Of a stretch of DNA of 52,778 nucleotides, positions 25,171 to 33,214 are shown piece by piece. Origin of the DNA: a virus. The DNA is taken from the IMG/VR virus record IMGVR_UViG_3300035158_000865, positions 1-52,778 of that record. One strand, written 5' to 3'. A program made the translations under genes and the position numbers. Position 1 is the first letter of the stretch. Every line of letters starts with the position of its first letter. The notes beneath the pieces were generated by a model. The model saw only the letters and a program-made list of their open reading frames with translations. It was not told the DNA's origin and made no database searches.

Positions 25171-26721
25171 ATGCCTTTACCAAAACCTAAGAAAGATGAA
25201 AGCAAGGATAATTTTTTGCCTCGTTGTATCTCCGAATTAAAAGATATGAAAGAATTTAATTCTCATGACCAAAGAGTAGCCGTATGTTATTCTCAATGGA
25301 AAAGGAGCAATGAATCAATGGAAATACTAGATAGAATAGATAAAGTACTAAATGAAACAGGTATTAGAAGAATAAAAGATTTATCTAAAGAGTATAAGAC
25401 TGCTGAAATTTACTTTCATAAAGATTTAGATGGTGTAACATCAGCAATAGGTATGAAAACTTATCTAAAGAATTATGGAATTAAAGTAGTTGATGCGCAC
25501 CCCATACAATATGGTGGTGAAGAATATGCGGTTCCAAAGCCTAAAGATAAAACTCTAGCAGTAATGGTAGATTTTGCTCATGGTAAACCGGTAATGCATA
25601 TACATACTGACCACCATGAAGGTCAAGTAGGTTTCTCCAAAACAGCTAGCACTTCATTTGTCAAAACTCCTTCTAATGCTGCATTTATATCACAAACTCT
25701 AAGTCCTAAAGATTTGTTCCCACCACAAGATACTAAAATTATAAGTACTGTTGATTCTGCTGATTTTGCCTCTCAAGGATTAACTCCTGATGATATAATG
25801 AGGGCAACATTTAAAGTAGATAAGGAAATAAATGTAAGTAAAAACCACAGAGCAATGGGTCTTGTTGTAAACAAATTAACATTAGCTTACAAAAATAAAG
25901 ACGGTTTTCTTAAAAGGTTAGTAATGGAAGCTAAACCGTCTTTGATGTCTATGTTTAATGTTTTAAAAAAATTAGCAAAAGAAGCAGGTTATAAACCTCC
26001 TGAAGAAGTAGAGAGTGGAACAAAAGAATATGCTGATGTACAAAAAAGTAAGATAAAAAGAAATGTAAATATAAAGAGTTTGAAGAGTGGAGAACAAACT
26101 ATTGTTGGTACTACTATTTTTCAATATGGTGGAGGCTCAATGTTTAAAGGTTATGATAGATACACACCTTTCAAAAATAATCCCGAAGCTGATTATTTAT
26201 GTATAGCATGGCCTATGGGTCTCCTTCAATTATCAAAGAATCCATTTAAAGGAGCCATAAATCCATATCATTTAGGTGATATAGCAAATAAAGTATTAAA
26301 GAAGTTTAAAAGTAAGCTAAAAAATATAGAAGTAACATTGAATTACTTGAAACAAACATTTGAAAGAGATATCCAGAAAAAGAAAATTAAAAACGCTATG
26401 GGTTTCACATTTGATGATTTAATAGCTCTCTATGAAAAAGACTTAAAGGGTTTAGTAGGTTCAAGAAGATGGAAAGATATGATAAAAGATATAACTAATA
26501 AACCATACAGTAGGTTATCACCAAAGCAGAAAGATGTTATGAAAAAAGTTAGTATTAATTTATGGGACTTGATAACTTCACAATCAGGAGGACATAAAGA
26601 TATTACTAACATAAGCGGATTTAATTTTGCTGGTAAAGGTTTTACTGATATTTTAAGAGATGTTCAAGCAGCATTCGCTAAAGAAATGAAAAATAAGTCT
26701 TTAGAGGAGAAAGAAAGATAA
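25171..26721 (+). CDS. DHH-family phosphoesterase with phage N-terminal extension
   Basis: 516 aa in three parts. Residues 1-45 (PLPKPKKDESKDNFLPRC, then QRVAVCYSQW) match an N-terminal module common on phage proteins. Residues 50-62 repeat the capsid-targeting-like helix (MEILDRIDKVLNE). From about 75 on is a DHH-type domain: HKDLDGVTSA (His83, Asp85, Asp87), VDFAH (Asp134) and TDHHEG (147-149). DHH enzymes include RecJ nuclease and oligoribonuclease or cyclic-dinucleotide phosphodiesterases. Cutting nucleic acid or signalling dinucleotides is therefore possible. Last large gene of the rightward operon. Confidence 0.75.
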   Translation: MPLPKPKKDESKDNFLPRCISELKDMKEFNSHDQRVAVCYSQWKRSNESMEILDRIDKVLNETGIRRIKDLSKEYKTAEIYFHKDLDGVTSAIGMKTYLKNYGIKVVDAHPIQYGGEEYAVPKPKDKTLAVMVDFAHGKPVMHIHTDHHEGQVGFSKTASTSFVKTPSNAAFISQTLSPKDLFPPQDTKIISTVDSADFASQGLTPDDIMRATFKVDKEINVSKNHRAMGLVVNKLTLAYKNKDGFLKRLVMEAKPSLMSMFNVLKKLAKEAGYKPPEEVESGTKEYADVQKSKIKRNVNIKSLKSGEQTIVGTTIFQYGGGSMFKGYDRYTPFKNNPEADYLCIAWPMGLLQLSKNPFKGAINPYHLGDIANKVLKKFKSKLKNIEVTLNYLKQTFERDIQKKKIKNAMGFTFDDLIALYEKDLKGLVGSRRWKDMIKDITNKPYSRLSPKQKDVMKKVSINLWDLITSQSGGHKDITNISGFNFAGKGFTDILRDVQAAFAKEMKNKSLEEKER

Positions 26722-26752
26722 AAAGAATAATAAGAGAGTTGGAATCATTATT

Positions 26753-27196
26753 ATGAAATTCAAAGAACATGTTGATATGTATGAAGTACCAATGATAAAA
26801 AAACATAAAGAGAAGAAACTTAATCCTAAAACCAATAGGATGAAGACTAGAAGAAGCACTATATATCATAAAACGAATATACCACCAGAAAAAAGAACAT
26901 TCAAAAACTTACCTAGATATTCCAATGATATGCCTAAAGTAAGATTTCAAGATTGGCTTCTTATAAAAAAGGGGGAGTTGCATGGTTCTACAGTAGACTC
27001 AATAGGAAAATCTGAAGCTGATGGTAAATGGTATGGTTGGAGCCATAGAGCTGTATATGGTTTCAAAAAAGGTGATAAAATTACAGCAAAAGACTACATA
27101 GGTAGAGATTTTATCAAAAAAGAACCACCTTTTACTATTGGAAACGAAAAAGAAGCTAAAGAAATGGCTATAGCTTTCGCTAAAGAGATTTCTTAA
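26753..27196 (+). CDS. protein with GKWYGWSHRAV domain
   Basis: 147 aa. The N-terminus MKFKEHVDMYEVP partly resembles the recurring motif and is followed by a basic stretch. The C-terminal half carries GKWYGWSHRAVYGFKKGDKI, a pattern I recall on many phage proteins of unknown role. Its stop overlaps, tail to tail, the stop of the 84-aa minus gene. A packaged protein is possible. Confidence 0.5.
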   Translation: MKFKEHVDMYEVPMIKKHKEKKLNPKTNRMKTRRSTIYHKTNIPPEKRTFKNLPRYSNDMPKVRFQDWLLIKKGELHGSTVDSIGKSEADGKWYGWSHRAVYGFKKGDKITAKDYIGRDFIKKEPPFTIGNEKEAKEMAIAFAKEIS

Positions 27197-27447
27197 TTAT
27201 TATTCTGTTCATTACTCAATTTTAGCAACTTGTTACACTGGTTTCCTAATTCAAGAGCATTTTCCAACAACATAAAGTTTAATATTGACATTTTACTATT
27301 ATAATCTGGAGCCTTTGATAATCTTCTTTTTATCTCATCTTGATATTTTTTCAAACCAGGTCTTTGTTCTAGAATCTTTTCAATTTCCTTCTCATATTCC
27401 TTTATTGTTTCTTCTCTATTTCTACAATCACCTTTGTTTTCACTCAT
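27193..27447 (-). CDS. small helical protein
   Basis: 84 aa, charged helices throughout (IKEYEKEIEKILEQRPGLKK), probably a coiled coil. It overlaps the opposing gene by four bases at their stops and follows the clpP-like gene by 13 bases. Function unknown. Confidence 0.5.
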   Translation of the reverse strand: MSENKGDCRNREETIKEYEKEIEKILEQRPGLKKYQDEIKRRLSKAPDYNSKMSILNFMLLENALELGNQCNKLLKLSNEQNNN

Positions 27448-27460
27448 ATACTAATCCTCC

Positions 27461-28009
27461 TTATCTACTCATAGTAAAACTGCTAATTACTTCATCACAT
27501 ACACCAATTTCTATTGCTTCCTCAGGAGAAAGATACTTATCACGATCTATCATTTCTTTAACCTGTTCTTCAGTAAGGTTACTTTTCTCAGATATTTCTT
27601 TAACCATTATTTCCTGACGCCTTCTGGTTTCAATAACATCAATTTCAACATCTATAACCGTACCCCTATAGCCTCCACTGATTTGATGGTACATCAACCT
27701 GGAGTTTTTAGTCATAAATCTTCTTCCTTTATCACCACAAGTAAAAATAAAAGCACCCGCTGACATTGCTTTACCTATACAAATAGTCCTAATGGGGCAT
27801 TGTATTATGTCCATCAAATCGGTTATAGCAAACATAGAATCAACATGGCCACCATAACTATCTATTATAATTGTTATTTCTCTTAGAGGATCTTCTTCCT
27901 GTAATTTTACTAATCTCTTATTAGTTGTTAAGCATGAACATTCATCTATCTTACCACTCAGAAATATTGATCTGCTAATTTCTTCACTGGAGTTATTATT
28001 ACTTGTCAT
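27461..28009 (-). CDS. ClpP-like serine protease
   Basis: 182 aa, close to ClpP length (about 195). It has SIFLSGKID at residues 14-22, IDSYGGHVD near 50-57, the nucleophile motif KAMSAGAFIF (Ser83) and MYHQIS (His108), with an Asp in the C-terminal third. It may work as a processing protease or with a host unfoldase. ClpP-type enzymes also serve as prohead proteases in some phages, but this gene lies in the replication region. Its ATG lacks a close Shine-Dalgarno: the nearest good site (AAAGGAGGAA) is over 50 bases upstream across a stable structure. Confidence 0.85.
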   Translation of the reverse strand: MTSNNNSSEEISRSIFLSGKIDECSCLTTNKRLVKLQEEDPLREITIIIDSYGGHVDSMFAITDLMDIIQCPIRTICIGKAMSAGAFIFTCGDKGRRFMTKNSRLMYHQISGGYRGTVIDVEIDVIETRRRQEIMVKEISEKSNLTEEQVKEMIDRDKYLSPEEAIEIGVCDEVISSFTMSR

Positions 28010-28014
28010 AAAAT

Positions 28015-28170
28015 TTAGGCGCAGGAAACCACGGCGGCTTGCCCCGTGGAGGAATGCGCCTTCCTCCTTTCAATTAAAGTTGTTGTTCTTGCTTTCAGTC
28101 TAATGCAATCTTTTTTTACATTGACTGACGGATTAATTACTCTTCCATCTATGTCTGATATTGCAAGGAT
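28015..28170 (-). mobile_element. relic of an IS200/IS605-type tnpB 3' end and right end
   Basis: A frame open without a start codon runs from the polB stop to TAA at 28015. Its last residues (ARTTTLIERRKAHSSTGQA) have the style of a TnpB C-terminus. The GC-rich tail (28018-28067) on the minus strand forms GGAGGAA/TTCCTCC around a GGCGCA loop that pairs with TGCGCC downstream, with an inner ACGG/CCGT hairpin. The GCGCATTCCTCC...GTTTCCTGCGCC layout is that of IS605-group right ends, which also form the 3' scaffold of omega RNA. No full tnpB is present. Confidence 0.5.
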
Positions 28171-28172
28171 TC

Positions 28173-29051
28173 CTATCCAAAAAATAATTTCAATGATACA
28201 TTTGAATCTCCATGTACTATATGTTCTTTACCCATAGGAGATAATAAAAATTTTATCTTTTTCACAAAAAATTTTTCTATCATAGTGTTATAATCAACTT
28301 GTAGTTCTTTATCAAATTCTTTTGGCCACCTAAGGAATGTAACAGTATCCATATTGAACTTATTTTTTCTCAAGTAAACCACTTTAGTTTTCACTCCATC
28401 ATAAATGTTTTCATATTCATTTTGTATATTTAATTCTTTGAGTAAAAATCTATAATTAGCAACTCCTTTTACATGCCATGGTGTACCTTTGATAGCTTTT
28501 CCATCCTTTATGTACTTATCTATATTTCTAACTCCTATACTAGCGGCAATTTCTTCTGGATAAACCTTCTTTAATTCCTTTTTATATTGTATGATCTTAT
28601 TTGTTATTTCTTCTTCTGATGCTTTCTTTAGTATCATTTGCATAACACTTTTTAGTCTTGTTCTTATAGCTTCAGAAGAATCAGACCTAACAACATCTAA
28701 ACCTGTAACATTGAGCTTGTCAACATCTGCACCTTCTTCATTAATACACCAATACGCATACTTCTTCTTTTTTATAAACAAAGAGGATTTTGCAACAATT
28801 TCCTGTTTAAAATTTATACGGAAATCTGTTATAGCAGAGTTATAATCTTTCCTCTGAGTGTTTCTATAAACTCTATCATTTACAAAGTCTTCTATTATCT
28901 TTGATAGTTTAATGATGATATTAATCTTCCTATCATCACCAAGACTATTCCACCAGTCTTCATCTATACCTTGATTAAATAAGAACTCTTCTATTGATAT
29001 AAAAAGAGAGTCTGTATCTATGTATTTTATATAATCAACTTCTTTCCTCAT
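28173..29051 (-). CDS. 43: DNA polymerase B, C-terminal fragment (palm motif C, thumb)
   Basis: 292 aa. It starts with polymerase motif C (YIDTDS, residues 10-15), which holds the catalytic Asp pair with motif A on the other fragment. A KKKYAYWC motif and thumb-like sequence follow. It ends SLKLFFG, resembling the C-terminal sliding-clamp-binding peptide of T4 gp43. The ATG overlaps the stop of the N-terminal fragment (ATGA), which ensures coupled translation. The two parts must assemble to give an active enzyme. The split falls between motifs B and C. Confidence 0.9.
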   Translation of the reverse strand: MRKEVDYIKYIDTDSLFISIEEFLFNQGIDEDWWNSLGDDRKINIIIKLSKIIEDFVNDRVYRNTQRKDYNSAITDFRINFKQEIVAKSSLFIKKKKYAYWCINEEGADVDKLNVTGLDVVRSDSSEAIRTRLKSVMQMILKKASEEEITNKIIQYKKELKKVYPEEIAASIGVRNIDKYIKDGKAIKGTPWHVKGVANYRFLLKELNIQNEYENIYDGVKTKVVYLRKNKFNMDTVTFLRWPKEFDKELQVDYNTMIEKFFVKKIKFLLSPMGKEHIVHGDSNVSLKLFFG

Positions 29052-30811
29052 ATCTTTTTATCCTTCAAAACTTCTATAAAATCCTTTAAAGGTTTATAAT
29101 TATCCGGCTTGTTTAATAACTCATTTGTATATTTTTCACCAGCTCTAATAGTATGTCTACCACATGATGTAATACCTTCTGCAATATTAGTATTGAAGTA
29201 TCTTGAATATGGTACTGCAAGAATACCAAACATAGCATTAAGAAGGATTTTTAAAGCCCATTGTAGATCAAATAATTGTACTGTCTTTTCTTTAGCATTC
29301 TCTAACTCTTCCCCTCTCAGGTCTTTTAGGGATTTTTTAGTTTTTATCATTTTATTTTTTACTTCTTTCCTTTTCTGAAAGATATTTCTTTGTATAGTTG
29401 ATAATATACCAGGATTCTTATTAGAAAACACAGAACCACAAGGAGATACACATAATAACCTTTTGGATAATGCTTGATTAAACTTGTCAAGTCTCTTACC
29501 TGTAAACTTTACAAGTCCAGTATCTTTTAACATATCAAATTTTTGGAAATTCCTACTTCTAGTAAAAGCTATTATTTTCTCCTCAGTAAAACCTAGTATT
29601 CTACCAAAGTACGTTTCTGGAGACATGTTTAGTGTTATAATAGCTGTGGGATATGATGAAGTTATATCAAGGTCAACAACCCAAGAATGCATACCTTTAT
29701 GCGGTTCTTTTACATATGCCGCTTCAAATGTTTCTTGTGTACCTCCTGAAAAGTGTGGAGCAACAAAATCATTTCTCCTATAATAAGTTAAAAGTGCCCC
29801 TTCTATTAGCTGTGTCATTGTATGGTAATATTTCATAGGAGCTTTAGTTAACAACGATAATGCTTGAACAAGTGATATAAAACCTAATTTTTCTTCAAGT
29901 TGATATACCCTTAAAGAATCAATTACATTGTAATCAACATACTTATTCCAGTCTTTTTCATAAAGATCATTGAGATTTTTATATTCTGAATAATCTAACT
30001 TACCTTTTTCCAACTCATGTTTTGCCACATAGTCAAGGCTATATGATTCAAGATTTGATGTTGAGTACCACTTATACAAATCCATGTAATCTAATATCAC
30101 AGTACCAGCAATATCAATGTTAATTTCATCATTTTTATAGGAATTCCAAACTCTAACAACATTTATAGGAGACATCTTTTTATATAAATCAGTATCCTTA
30201 CCAAACAAAACTTTACACCGTTCTATAAGGTAGGGTAAGTCAAATCCACTAATATTCCATCCTGATATAACATCACAAGGATGCTTATGTAAGAATCCGA
30301 AAAATCTAGTAAGTAGCTGTGTTTCAGATTTACAATGGACAAATAGTACATCTTTTCTATTACCACTATATTCTTTATCTCCAAATGTTATAGATTTTTT
30401 TCGTTTGTTATCATATATACTTATTAGAACTATGGGATACTCAGCACTTTTTATGGAGGGAAAACCATCACCATGGTAAATTTCAATATCAATGTTATAT
30501 ATTCTTAACTTTGGTACTTCTAACTCCTCATCAGGTATCTTATTATATCTCTCAGCTAAAAATTGTATTTCCGGTCTGACTCTATTTTCTAAAATAGAAT
30601 TGTTGTCCTTACAATAAGAATAATAATCAAAATAGGAAGAGAAAGTCTTTTTATCAGCACTTTCTCCATATATGGTTTTATACTTACCTTCTGAAGATCG
30701 TAAGAATACATAAGGTACCCATGGTATTTCAGTATATAAATTCTCACCATTTACTGTTTCCCATAAGTGTATAGTGCTTCTTTTAGTATTATAAAAAACG
30801 TTTCTGAACAT
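29048..30811 (-). CDS. 43: DNA polymerase B, N-terminal fragment (exonuclease, palm motifs A and B)
   Basis: 587 aa. 3'-5' exonuclease motifs: YNIDIEIY (Asp108, Glu110), NISGFDLPYL and YNVIDSLRV. Polymerase motif A is DLDITSSYPTAI, motif B is LKILLNAMFGILAVPYS (the usual N-x-x-Y-G is N-A-M-F-G). It stops before motif C. Joined to the next gene the total is about 880 aa, the length of T4 gp43 (898). It starts at the stop of the nuclease gene (TAATG). No intein or homing endonuclease lies between the fragments. Confidence 0.9.
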   Translation of the reverse strand: MFRNVFYNTKRSTIHLWETVNGENLYTEIPWVPYVFLRSSEGKYKTIYGESADKKTFSSYFDYYSYCKDNNSILENRVRPEIQFLAERYNKIPDEELEVPKLRIYNIDIEIYHGDGFPSIKSAEYPIVLISIYDNKRKKSITFGDKEYSGNRKDVLFVHCKSETQLLTRFFGFLHKHPCDVISGWNISGFDLPYLIERCKVLFGKDTDLYKKMSPINVVRVWNSYKNDEINIDIAGTVILDYMDLYKWYSTSNLESYSLDYVAKHELEKGKLDYSEYKNLNDLYEKDWNKYVDYNVIDSLRVYQLEEKLGFISLVQALSLLTKAPMKYYHTMTQLIEGALLTYYRRNDFVAPHFSGGTQETFEAAYVKEPHKGMHSWVVDLDITSSYPTAIITLNMSPETYFGRILGFTEEKIIAFTRSRNFQKFDMLKDTGLVKFTGKRLDKFNQALSKRLLCVSPCGSVFSNKNPGILSTIQRNIFQKRKEVKNKMIKTKKSLKDLRGEELENAKEKTVQLFDLQWALKILLNAMFGILAVPYSRYFNTNIAEGITSCGRHTIRAGEKYTNELLNKPDNYKPLKDFIEVLKDKKI

Positions 30812-31338
30812 TATGCCACCCTAAAAATAACATTGTGATTTTGCCACAATGTTGCAATTAACATACTTTCATCCTCACTCTTTGATGCATTTACTATTCT
30901 CTTTTCCTTAGATGTATCCAAGAAAAAATAAATGGTAAAATCATAACTATTAGAATATACAAGAGATTGTCCTAAACCTTCTCTAATTGAGCTTCCTCTA
31001 TCACCTTTCTTAACTTCTATTGCTACATTGAAATCTTTAAAATTCACTACCATATCCGGTCTATGGAAAGCACCGAGGAATAAAGTATTAGAAACGGTTG
31101 TATTCTTGTTACCTTCCCATAGAAGATTCTTTTTAGCTTTGTTTCTGGAATTCTTCTTTGAAACATTATAATGGTTTTCTAATATTTCAGTAACCTTTGA
31201 TAGTAGAGGATGATACATGGCTGTCTTTATATTATCCTCTGATTTGTTGGAATTTAGAATTGATACATCTTCCTCTAGAATGTTAACCAGTTGTTGTAAA
31301 ATAGTCATTCTACGGTTACTCTTATTCACCCTCCCCAT
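30811..31338 (-). CDS. PD-(D/E)XK nuclease-like protein
   Basis: 175 aa. The core AFHRPDMVVNFKDFNVAIEVKK gives Asp95 and Glu108-x-Lys110, the catalytic pattern of restriction-endonuclease-like folds, followed by a helix with Gln (GLGQSLVYS). Length and layout resemble Holliday-junction or restriction-like nucleases. The gene overlaps the polymerase start, so it is probably co-translated and used in replication or repair. Confidence 0.65.
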   Translation of the reverse strand: MGRVNKSNRRMTILQQLVNILEEDVSILNSNKSEDNIKTAMYHPLLSKVTEILENHYNVSKKNSRNKAKKNLLWEGNKNTTVSNTLFLGAFHRPDMVVNFKDFNVAIEVKKGDRGSSIREGLGQSLVYSNSYDFTIYFFLDTSKEKRIVNASKSEDESMLIATLWQNHNVIFRVA

Positions 31339-31353
31339 TATACACCATCCTTT

Positions 31354-31584
31354 CTAATTAAGCATTTCATAAATTTTAATATCTGTTTCATATTTAGTAT
31401 GCTTATCCAAAACAGATAAAATAATACCGGCAAATTTTACATTACTAGATGCTACTATGATTTTTGTTTTTGGTTTAAAGTATTTTTTTGATTCAAATGT
31501 TGCTTTGTCCCCTTTTGTTTTTACAATATTTCCATGTATACACTTATTACCGCAAAATATTCTAACTTTCATCCTCCTCTCCAT
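31354..31584 (-). CDS. small beta-rich protein
   Basis: 76 aa, beta-rich with Lys-rich loops (GNIVKTKGDKATFESKKYF). The first ATG is preferred: an AAGGA site lies eight bases upstream, while the alternative Met5 follows its purine run with no spacing. Placed between the DUF4338-like and nuclease genes. Function unknown; an OB- or SH3-like nucleic-acid binder is possible. Confidence 0.5.
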   Translation of the reverse strand: MERRMKVRIFCGNKCIHGNIVKTKGDKATFESKKYFKPKTKIIVASSNVKFAGIILSVLDKHTKYETDIKIYEMLN

Positions 31585-31598
31585 GGGTAATATCCTTT

Positions 31599-32714
31599 CT
31601 ACAGATGTATTTTTTTACATTCTTTCCAACTCTTACCAATTATATCATTATAAAAGAGTATTGTAAATTTTACTCTGTTATCTCTAGATAGGTTTTCAAT
31701 TCTCTTCTTCGCATATTTTTCTTTCCACAATTCTACAAGGGTCTCAACAGAATTATCAAATTTCCTTTTTCCTAAATCTTCTGTTTTTTTACATAGAAAA
31801 TCTCTAGTATTTTCAAATAGTTCACAAAAATACACACCTCTTGAAAAGTTATTAACAGGAGGTTTTATACCTAATTTAGTATATGCAAAAGCTAGTAATC
31901 TCGCTTTTGGTCTGCTCAGTATCTTCTTTTTGTTAATAGTTAGTTTCTCAAAGTCTTTTGGATAGTTATCTTTTACATACTCTCTTGTTTTTCTATAAAT
32001 ATCATCTGAAGGTTCAAGAGGTATCTCACCTTTAGTAGATTTACATTTTTTCCAGTACTTTAACCTATTGTATTGAGAAAATCCACCATATAAGCTAGTT
32101 GTGGTAAAACCTACTAAGGGTTCTTTATATTTAGCATTCCAAGAATTTTCAACTTTGTCAGAACATACTAGAAGTGATAGAAGCTTACCACCAACATAAG
32201 AAAAACCTAAGGGTTGGGTTGGAACAATACTTGATCCCATTGCTGTATATGCAAGCATTTTCTTTTTTATTCTATCATCATAACTCCAACCAATATAAGA
32301 ATCTCTACCTCCTAAAGAAATAAAATCAGATGCAACTGAAATTACACCTAAATAACAACCAGTGGCTTTATCTCTTATAAAGAACCTCATTATACGGCCA
32401 ACATTTTGTTTCCAAGTCATTCTAGAGGTAAAAATTCTCAAAATATTCCATATATTATTGGTTTCTTTATCATTTACCAAGACTACTTCTGGTTCTAGTT
32501 TTAGGTAATCATCTGGTTTTTTTGGTATCCATATTTTAGATTTTATTTCTGAAAGTTCAGGATAATCATCCACACTTGATAAATCAAAAAATGGATTTTC
32601 CTTCTTTTTTGGAGGGTACTTTTCGTTTATCTCCATCCACTTTCGATAAAGAGTATATTCCTTTACACTCATTCCTGATAAATATTTGAAATTTTCTTCT
32701 ATTATTTTTTTCAT
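31599..32714 (-). CDS. DUF4338/DruA-like protein, copy 1
   Basis: 371 aa. The central region follows the DUF4338 (DruA of the Druantia defence system) layout as I recall it: RFFIRDKATGCYLGVISVAS, then RDSYIGWSYDDR, then VGGKLLSLLV and TTSLYGGFSQYNRLKYW. It has an N-terminal YRKWMEI helix and a C-terminal basic region. A full paralog lies at 33214-34494, with a repair-type gene between. The biochemical role of DUF4338 is unknown; a DNA-modification or anti-defence role is possible. Confidence 0.6.
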   Translation of the reverse strand: MKKIIEENFKYLSGMSVKEYTLYRKWMEINEKYPPKKKENPFFDLSSVDDYPELSEIKSKIWIPKKPDDYLKLEPEVVLVNDKETNNIWNILRIFTSRMTWKQNVGRIMRFFIRDKATGCYLGVISVASDFISLGGRDSYIGWSYDDRIKKKMLAYTAMGSSIVPTQPLGFSYVGGKLLSLLVCSDKVENSWNAKYKEPLVGFTTTSLYGGFSQYNRLKYWKKCKSTKGEIPLEPSDDIYRKTREYVKDNYPKDFEKLTINKKKILSRPKARLLAFAYTKLGIKPPVNNFSRGVYFCELFENTRDFLCKKTEDLGKRKFDNSVETLVELWKEKYAKKRIENLSRDNRVKFTILFYNDIIGKSWKECKKIHL

Positions 32715-33214
32715 ATCTCAAAAAGGTTGTCTGGTAGACAATCCATCCCTATTTTATATTCTCCCCAATATTCAATCATTTTTTTATTTCTATAAGTATC
32801 CATTAACCCTGAAGGCCAGAAATAAGGAGCATCTATATCAAGATTATAATAATCATCAAAATACATTCTATAATAACTAGGATTTTTTCTTAACAAATTG
32901 GCCCTATGTGATTTATGAAGTCTTTCATCACCAAACCAAGTAGGGTATAATATATCTCTGTATATAACTAGAGGAGTCATAGTATTATTATACCCTCTCT
33001 CTACCCATTCACTTCTCATTATATTATAGTAGTGTGCAAGCGCATCTCTATAACCTTTCCACATCCTCACTGCTGGGTGGTTTCTCCATCTACTTAATTT
33101 AGATGTTAATGTTTCATATATCTGTTTTGCTTCTACTCTTTGTTTACCGAGCCTTGATCTGTCTAAAACTTTTGCAGATTTTTTGAAATCAGCATATGGT
33201 AAAAAGGTTTGCAT
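32711..33214 (-). CDS. pyrimidine-dimer DNA glycosylase/endonuclease V-like protein
   Basis: 167 aa. The N-terminus MQTFLPYADFKKSAKVLDRS is followed by RLGKQRVEAKQI, NHPAVRMWKGYRDAL, WVERGY and later GDERLHKSHRANLLRK. This matches the MSMEG_6728-type family annotated as pyrimidine dimer DNA glycosylase (related to T4 DenV). It would nick DNA at UV dimers. It overlaps both DUF4338-like genes by four bases or fewer, so all three form one translational unit. Confidence 0.8.
   Translation of the reverse strand: MQTFLPYADFKKSAKVLDRSRLGKQRVEAKQIYETLTSKLSRWRNHPAVRMWKGYRDALAHYYNIMRSEWVERGYNNTMTPLVIYRDILYPTWFGDERLHKSHRANLLRKNPSYYRMYFDDYYNLDIDAPYFWPSGLMDTYRNKKMIEYWGEYKIGMDCLPDNLFEI

Noticed and set aside
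28046-28237. Plus-strand 63-codon frame over the IS605-like end
   Set aside because: It starts within the hairpin, has no ribosome site and opposes the polymerase operon.
29048-29051. Intein or group I intron at the polymerase break
   Set aside because: There is no inserted sequence: the two genes overlap by four bases.
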